Below are positions 5,576 through 8,858 of a stretch of DNA of 8,858 bases, piece by piece. Position numbers and translations under genes: made by a program. The first letter of the stretch is position 1; each line of letters begins with the position of its first letter. Location: contig CAJMOI010000078.1 in the NCBI GenBank assembly GCA_905215105.1, positions 1-8,858 of the forward strand. Reading direction: 5' to 3'. The notes below the pieces were generated by a model that did not search any database, had not been told where the DNA came from, and was given only the letters and a program-made list of their open reading frames with translations. This DNA is from an uncultured bacterium. Lineage in GTDB: Bacteria; Bacillota; Clostridia; Oscillospirales; Acutalibacteraceae.

Positions 5576-5657
5576 TAACCAAGACAGTGCAAACAAACGG
5601 GGCCGGTAAACCCGAAAATCCTCAAACAAGTTTTATCCCTTTTGGAGGTACAAACAT

Positions 5658-8072
5658 ATGAATACCGAAATTGCCGGGCGGCACTGGCGGGCGGTGGAGT
5701 TGGACAAAATTCTCCACCTGCTGGCCGAAGAAACCGCCTGTGACGACGCGGCCACACTGGCCCGGGAAATCAAGCCCGCGTCCTCTCTGGAAGAGGTGCA
5801 GCGGATGCTGGGGGAAACCGACGACGCCTATGTGATGATGGCGCGGTTCGGAGCCCCGTCCTTCGGCGGGCTGAAAAATGTCACCAATGCCCTGCGGCGT
5901 GCGGAAGCGGGGGGCACGCTGAATCTCACGGAGCTGCTGCGGATCGGCGGTGTGCTGCGGAATATCCGGGGCATTACCGAATGGCGCAGCAAAAGCGAGG
6001 GCATGAAAACCCGCATTGACTGGCGGTTTGAAGCGCTGGCCTCCAATAAATATCTGGAGGAGCGGATTTTTGCCGTGGTGCAGAACGAGGAAGAAGTAGC
6101 CGACAACGCTTCCCCGGAGCTGGCCAATATCCGCCGGAAAATCCGGAATGCTTCCGGCCGGGTGCGGGAGCAGCTGGACAAAATGATCCGTTCCCCCGCC
6201 TATCAGAAATACTTGCAGGATCCCATTGTCACCATGCGCTCCGGGCGCTATGTGGTGCCGGTGAAATCCGAGTGCCGGGGCGAAATCCCCGGTCTGGTAC
6301 ACGATACCTCTGCCAGCGGCGCCACCGTGTTTGTGGAGCCCATGGGCGTGGTGGAAGCCAACAACGAAATCCGGGTGCTCCTTTCCAAAGAGCAGGCGGA
6401 AATCGAGCGAATCCTGCTGGAGCTTTCCGGCGAAGTGGGCTCTTTTGCCGACGGCATTATTCAAAGCTATCAGGCGGCTGTGGAGCTGAATGTGATTTTT
6501 GCAAAAGGCAATCTGGCTTATAAAATGAAAGCATCCCTGCCCCGGGTCAACGACGTGGGCAGAATCAACCTGAAACAAGCCCGTCACCCCCTGATTGCCA
6601 AGGAAAAGGTAGTGCCCACCGATATTTCTTTGGGGGAAACTTTTGATACACTGGTCATCACCGGCCCCAATACCGGCGGTAAGACGGTTTCTCTGAAAAC
6701 CATCGGCCTGCTGACCTTAATGGCCATGTGCGGCCTGATGCTGCCGGTGGCGGACGAGAGCGAAATTTCCGTATTTGACCAGGTGCTGGTGGACATCGGC
6801 GACGAACAGAGCATTGAGCAGTCCCTTTCCACCTTTTCCGCCCATATGACCAATATTATCCGCATTCTGGGGCAGGCTGATAACAGGAGTCTGGTGCTGC
6901 TGGACGAACTGGGCGCCGGTACCGACCCCATTGAAGGCGCAGCGCTGGCCATGTCCATTCTGGAAGCATTGCGGGAAAAAGGCGTGCGCATGGCCGCCAC
7001 CACCCACTATGCGGAGCTGAAAGCCTATGCGCTGCAAACCCCCGGCGTGGAAAACGGATGCTGTGAGTTTGACGTTGCCACCCTGCGGCCTACCTATCGC
7101 CTGCTGATTGGCGTGCCGGGACGTTCCAACGCTTTTGCCATTTCCCTGCGGCTGGGCATGGAGCCGTCCATTGTCGATCGGGCCAAGTCTCTGGTTTCCG
7201 AGGAAAATTCCCAGTTTGAGGATGTGGTGCAGAATCTGGAAGCCAGCCGCCAGAAGCTGGAATTTGAGCGGAAAAAGCTGGATCAGCTGCGCCGGGAAGC
7301 GGAAGAAGCCCGCCGGGCTGCGGAAGACAAACGCCGTCAGGTGGAAAAGGAAGCCGGACAGGAGCTGGAAAAGGCTCGTCAACAGGCTTCCCAGCTGGTG
7401 GCCCGTACCCGGGCACAGATTGACGCCCTTCTCAATGAAATGGACGAACTGCGCCGCCAGCAGAACAAGAACCTTTCCGCCGAACAGAAGGCCCGGCTGC
7501 GCTCCGGCATGAAAAAGCTGGAGGACACCGCCGACCCGGTGCACGGCAGAAAGCAGGACGAAGGCTACAAGCTGCCCCGGCCCTTGCAGGTAGGGGACAA
7601 TGTGTTGATTTTTGACATTGACAAAAAAGCCGTGGTGCTGGAGCTGCCCAAGGACGGCGATCAGGTGCTGGTGCAGGCAGGCATCATCAAAACCCGGGTG
7701 CCCATGTCCAATCTGCGGCTTATCAAAGAGCCGAAAGCCGCCGCACCTACCGGCCCCAACCGCCGGGAGCGCCGGGTGACCCGTTCCGTTGCCAGAGGAG
7801 CACAGGGACAGGAAAGCCCCAGCGGGCGCTCCATCAATGAGGTGGATTTGCGGGGTCAAATGGTGGAAGAAGCCCTGATGACGCTGGATCAGTATATTGA
7901 CCACGCTATCCTGACGGGCATCCACCAGATTACCATTATCCACGGCAAGGGAACCGGCGCGCTGCGCACCGCGGTGCAGCAGCATCTGCGGAAGCATCCC
8001 TCTATCAAGACGTTCCGTCTGGGCGTTTTCGGAGAAGGAGAAAGCGGCGTGACCATTGCTGAGCTGAAATAA
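5658..8072 (+). CDS. mutS2: MutS2 ATPase/endonuclease with Smr domain
   Basis: An 804-residue MutS2 of normal length. The N-terminal core and lever regions (1 to about 310) include the conserved RDG-free RSGRYVVPVK and HDTSASGATVFVEP stretches. The ABC-type ATPase domain has Walker A GPNTGGKT (336-343), Walker B LVLLDE with D416-E417, the following GAGTDP and the switch histidine in TTHYAELK. A long charged coiled coil spans about 511-605, followed by a small beta-rich region. The C-terminal Smr domain begins near 728, with DLRG (730-733) and HGKGTG (762-767), the residues linked to nuclease activity. MutS2 lacks the mismatch-recognition domain of MutS. In Bacillus subtilis it splits collided ribosomes for rescue, and in other species it suppresses recombination. 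The ATG at 5658 follows GGAGG (5644-5648) by 9 nt. The next gene begins 18 bp after its stop, so they form an operon. All motifs appear intact. Confidence 0.96.
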   Translation: MNTEIAGRHWRAVELDKILHLLAEETACDDAATLAREIKPASSLEEVQRMLGETDDAYVMMARFGAPSFGGLKNVTNALRRAEAGGTLNLTELLRIGGVLRNIRGITEWRSKSEGMKTRIDWRFEALASNKYLEERIFAVVQNEEEVADNASPELANIRRKIRNASGRVREQLDKMIRSPAYQKYLQDPIVTMRSGRYVVPVKSECRGEIPGLVHDTSASGATVFVEPMGVVEANNEIRVLLSKEQAEIERILLELSGEVGSFADGIIQSYQAAVELNVIFAKGNLAYKMKASLPRVNDVGRINLKQARHPLIAKEKVVPTDISLGETFDTLVITGPNTGGKTVSLKTIGLLTLMAMCGLMLPVADESEISVFDQVLVDIGDEQSIEQSLSTFSAHMTNIIRILGQADNRSLVLLDELGAGTDPIEGAALAMSILEALREKGVRMAATTHYAELKAYALQTPGVENGCCEFDVATLRPTYRLLIGVPGRSNAFAISLRLGMEPSIVDRAKSLVSEENSQFEDVVQNLEASRQKLEFERKKLDQLRREAEEARRAAEDKRRQVEKEAGQELEKARQQASQLVARTRAQIDALLNEMDELRRQQNKNLSAEQKARLRSGMKKLEDTADPVHGRKQDEGYKLPRPLQVGDNVLIFDIDKKAVVLELPKDGDQVLVQAGIIKTRVPMSNLRLIKEPKAAAPTGPNRRERRVTRSVARGAQGQESPSGRSINEVDLRGQMVEEALMTLDQYIDHAILTGIHQITIIHGKGTGALRTAVQQHLRKHPSIKTFRLGVFGEGESGVTIAELK

Positions 8073-8090
8073 ACCGAAAGGGGAAACGGC

Positions 8091-8765
8091 ATGACTCGAA
8101 CCGGGAAAAAGGGACGTAAAAAAGCCGTTCTCGTTGTATCCGTCCTGCTGGCGGTGATTCTGCTGGCAGGGGCGGGACTTTATATAGGAGTGACGTGGAA
8201 TACCATGCCGGAAAAAACACAGGAACAACGGGAGCCCTCCGCCCAGCTTCTGGAGGATGTGGTGCAGGGAGCACTGGCCGGAACCGAAATTCGCGCCGAG
8301 GCCGGGGAAGTGAACCGGTATCTGGCGGCGCTGGGGGAAACTACCGGACACGAAACCCTGCAGGAAATGGTTCTTCAAATCAGCGGGGACGACCTGTTGG
8401 AAGTCTGGCTGCCTGTGACCTATAAGTGGATGCACGGGACGGCGTACTGTAAAATCAATTTGCAGTATCAGGGCGATGTGATCTATTTGCAGGTGCTGGA
8501 AGCCCGGCTGGGAAAGCTGCCGCTGCCCATAGCCTTTGTGCTGTCGCTGGCAAAGGAAAAGCTGCCGGACACGGTGCAGACACGCGGGGACACCATCATC
8601 GTGCCGACGCCCCGTTTTTCGCTGGAGGAACAGGGGCTGGATGTCTCGGTGGGGCTGACGGATGTGCGGATTGAAAAGGGACAGTTTGTCCTTCGCACCG
8701 ACAGTGTCACCGGTGCGCTGGAAAAGATTATGCAGGGGTTTTTGCAGCAGCTTTTCGGCGGATAA
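8091..8765 (+). CDS. Membrane-anchored protein, YpmS/DUF2140-like
   Basis: A 224-residue protein with a basic start (RTGKKGRKK) and one hydrophobic helix at about 12-33, most likely an uncleaved N-terminal anchor with the rest outside the membrane. The extracytoplasmic part alternates beta-type strands and contains LGKLPLPIAFVLSLAKEKLP (140-159). This resembles the Gly-x-x-x-Leu-Pro and Leu-Pro landmarks I associate with the YpmS/DUF2140 family, and is followed by VGLTDVRIEKGQFVLR. No catalytic motif is visible and the function is unknown. AAAGGGGA (8077-8084) lies 6 nt before the ATG, and the gene starts 18 bp after mutS2, so it is co-transcribed with it. A strong terminator follows. The family assignment rests on a short region and could be wrong. 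A plain hypothetical lipoprotein-like or anchored protein is the alternative. Confidence 0.7.
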   Translation: MTRTGKKGRKKAVLVVSVLLAVILLAGAGLYIGVTWNTMPEKTQEQREPSAQLLEDVVQGALAGTEIRAEAGEVNRYLAALGETTGHETLQEMVLQISGDDLLEVWLPVTYKWMHGTAYCKINLQYQGDVIYLQVLEARLGKLPLPIAFVLSLAKEKLPDTVQTRGDTIIVPTPRFSLEEQGLDVSVGLTDVRIEKGQFVLRTDSVTGALEKIMQGFLQQLFGG

Positions 8766-8777
8766 CCAATGCACATT

Positions 8778-8824
8778 TCCGGGGGAAAAAGGAACCGTCA
8801 AAGGGGCTTTTTCTCCCGGATTTT
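8778..8824 (+). terminator. Strong rho-independent terminator closing the mutS2 operon
   Basis: A 14-bp stem pairs 8778-8791 with 8807-8820, with one G-U wobble and a 15-nt loop. It is followed by TTTTCTT from 8821. The A-run in the 5' arm and T-run in the 3' arm would let it work in both directions. It begins 12 bp after the stop at 8765. The remaining bases, to 8858, show no gene I can support. Confidence 0.9.
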
Positions 8825-8858
8825 CTTAGGGCGTTTCTGAAAACGAAGAAATGGACGG

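Larger units (their letters stand above)
5306..5657. other. 352-bp gap between recO and mutS2, no credible gene
   Basis: The left part (5306-5380) is plain, with no clear hairpin or terminator after recO. The centre (5385-5575) contains the hairpin cluster and direct repeat annotated separately. The right part (5576-5657) holds GTGCAAACA (5587-5595), an inverted copy of the hairpin core at 5470-5478, then the mutS2 ribosome binding site GGAGG (5644-5648). I find no convincing sigma-A promoter for mutS2 and no tRNA-like fold. Frames open on either strand here have no recognisable protein features. Confidence 0.7.

Noticed and set aside
4316..5629. A 437-codon reverse open frame spanning the hairpin region and recO
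   Set aside because: It is antisense to recO and yqzL, has no domain, and owes its length to the absence of reverse stops in the repeat region. No promoter or credible start was seen.
6717..8801. A 694-codon open frame on the reverse strand opposite mutS2 and the next gene
   Set aside because: It is antisense to a gene with complete MutS2 motifs and covers a terminator. Its translation is rich in His, Gln and Pro with no recognisable domain, as expected from the opposite strand of GC-rich genes.
8826..8858. A new gene or element at the right edge (small inverted pair CGTTT/AAACG and an ATG at 8853)
   Set aside because: Too little sequence remains to support a gene or an element end.

Overview
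The window reads as a conserved housekeeping block from a spore-forming member of the Clostridia, probably near the Ruminococcaceae/Oscillospiraceae. The reasons are a YqfD sporulation gene at the left edge, the Firmicutes gene order yqfD-phoH-ybeY-dgkA-(x)-era-yqzL-recO, a MutS2 gene, strong AGGAGG-type ribosome binding sites and fairly GC-rich codon use. Every gene I can support is on the + strand. The long reverse-strand open frames are shadows of the real genes.

Layout: (1) 2-658 is the C-terminal half of YqfD, followed by a weak terminator. (2) A sigma-A type promoter with an extended -10 (772-800) drives phoH (864-1856), ybeY (1825-2328) and dgkA (2321-2815). These three genes overlap and end at a clear terminator (2822-2858). 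(3) A near-consensus promoter (2896-2924) drives a small SdpI-like membrane protein with a GTG start (2982-3314). It sits where many Firmicutes carry cdd. (4) Another extended -10 promoter (3338-3366) with a palindrome in its spacer drives era (3406-4326), followed by the tiny yqzL (4444-4695) and recO (4559-5305). (5) A 352-bp gap (5306-5657) has no credible gene but holds a cluster of short perfect or near-perfect hairpins and a 31-bp imperfect direct repeat. It looks like an intergenic repeat element. (6) mutS2 (5658-8072) and a YpmS/DUF2140-like anchored protein (8091-8765) form a unit closed by a strong terminator (8778-8824).

Functionally the core is ribosome maturation and quality control: YbeY (16S 3'-end processing endonuclease), its usual partner PhoH/YbeZ-type ATPase, Era (16S 3'-end binding GTPase) and MutS2 (ribosome rescue and recombination control). 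It is combined with recombination repair (RecO), lipid-carrier phosphorylation (DgkA) and sporulation (YqfD). No defence system, mobile element gene, CRISPR array, tRNA or rRNA was seen. The least explained parts are the hairpin-rich gap before mutS2, the yqzL reading frame that runs well into recO, and the SdpI-like gene with its own near-consensus promoter.
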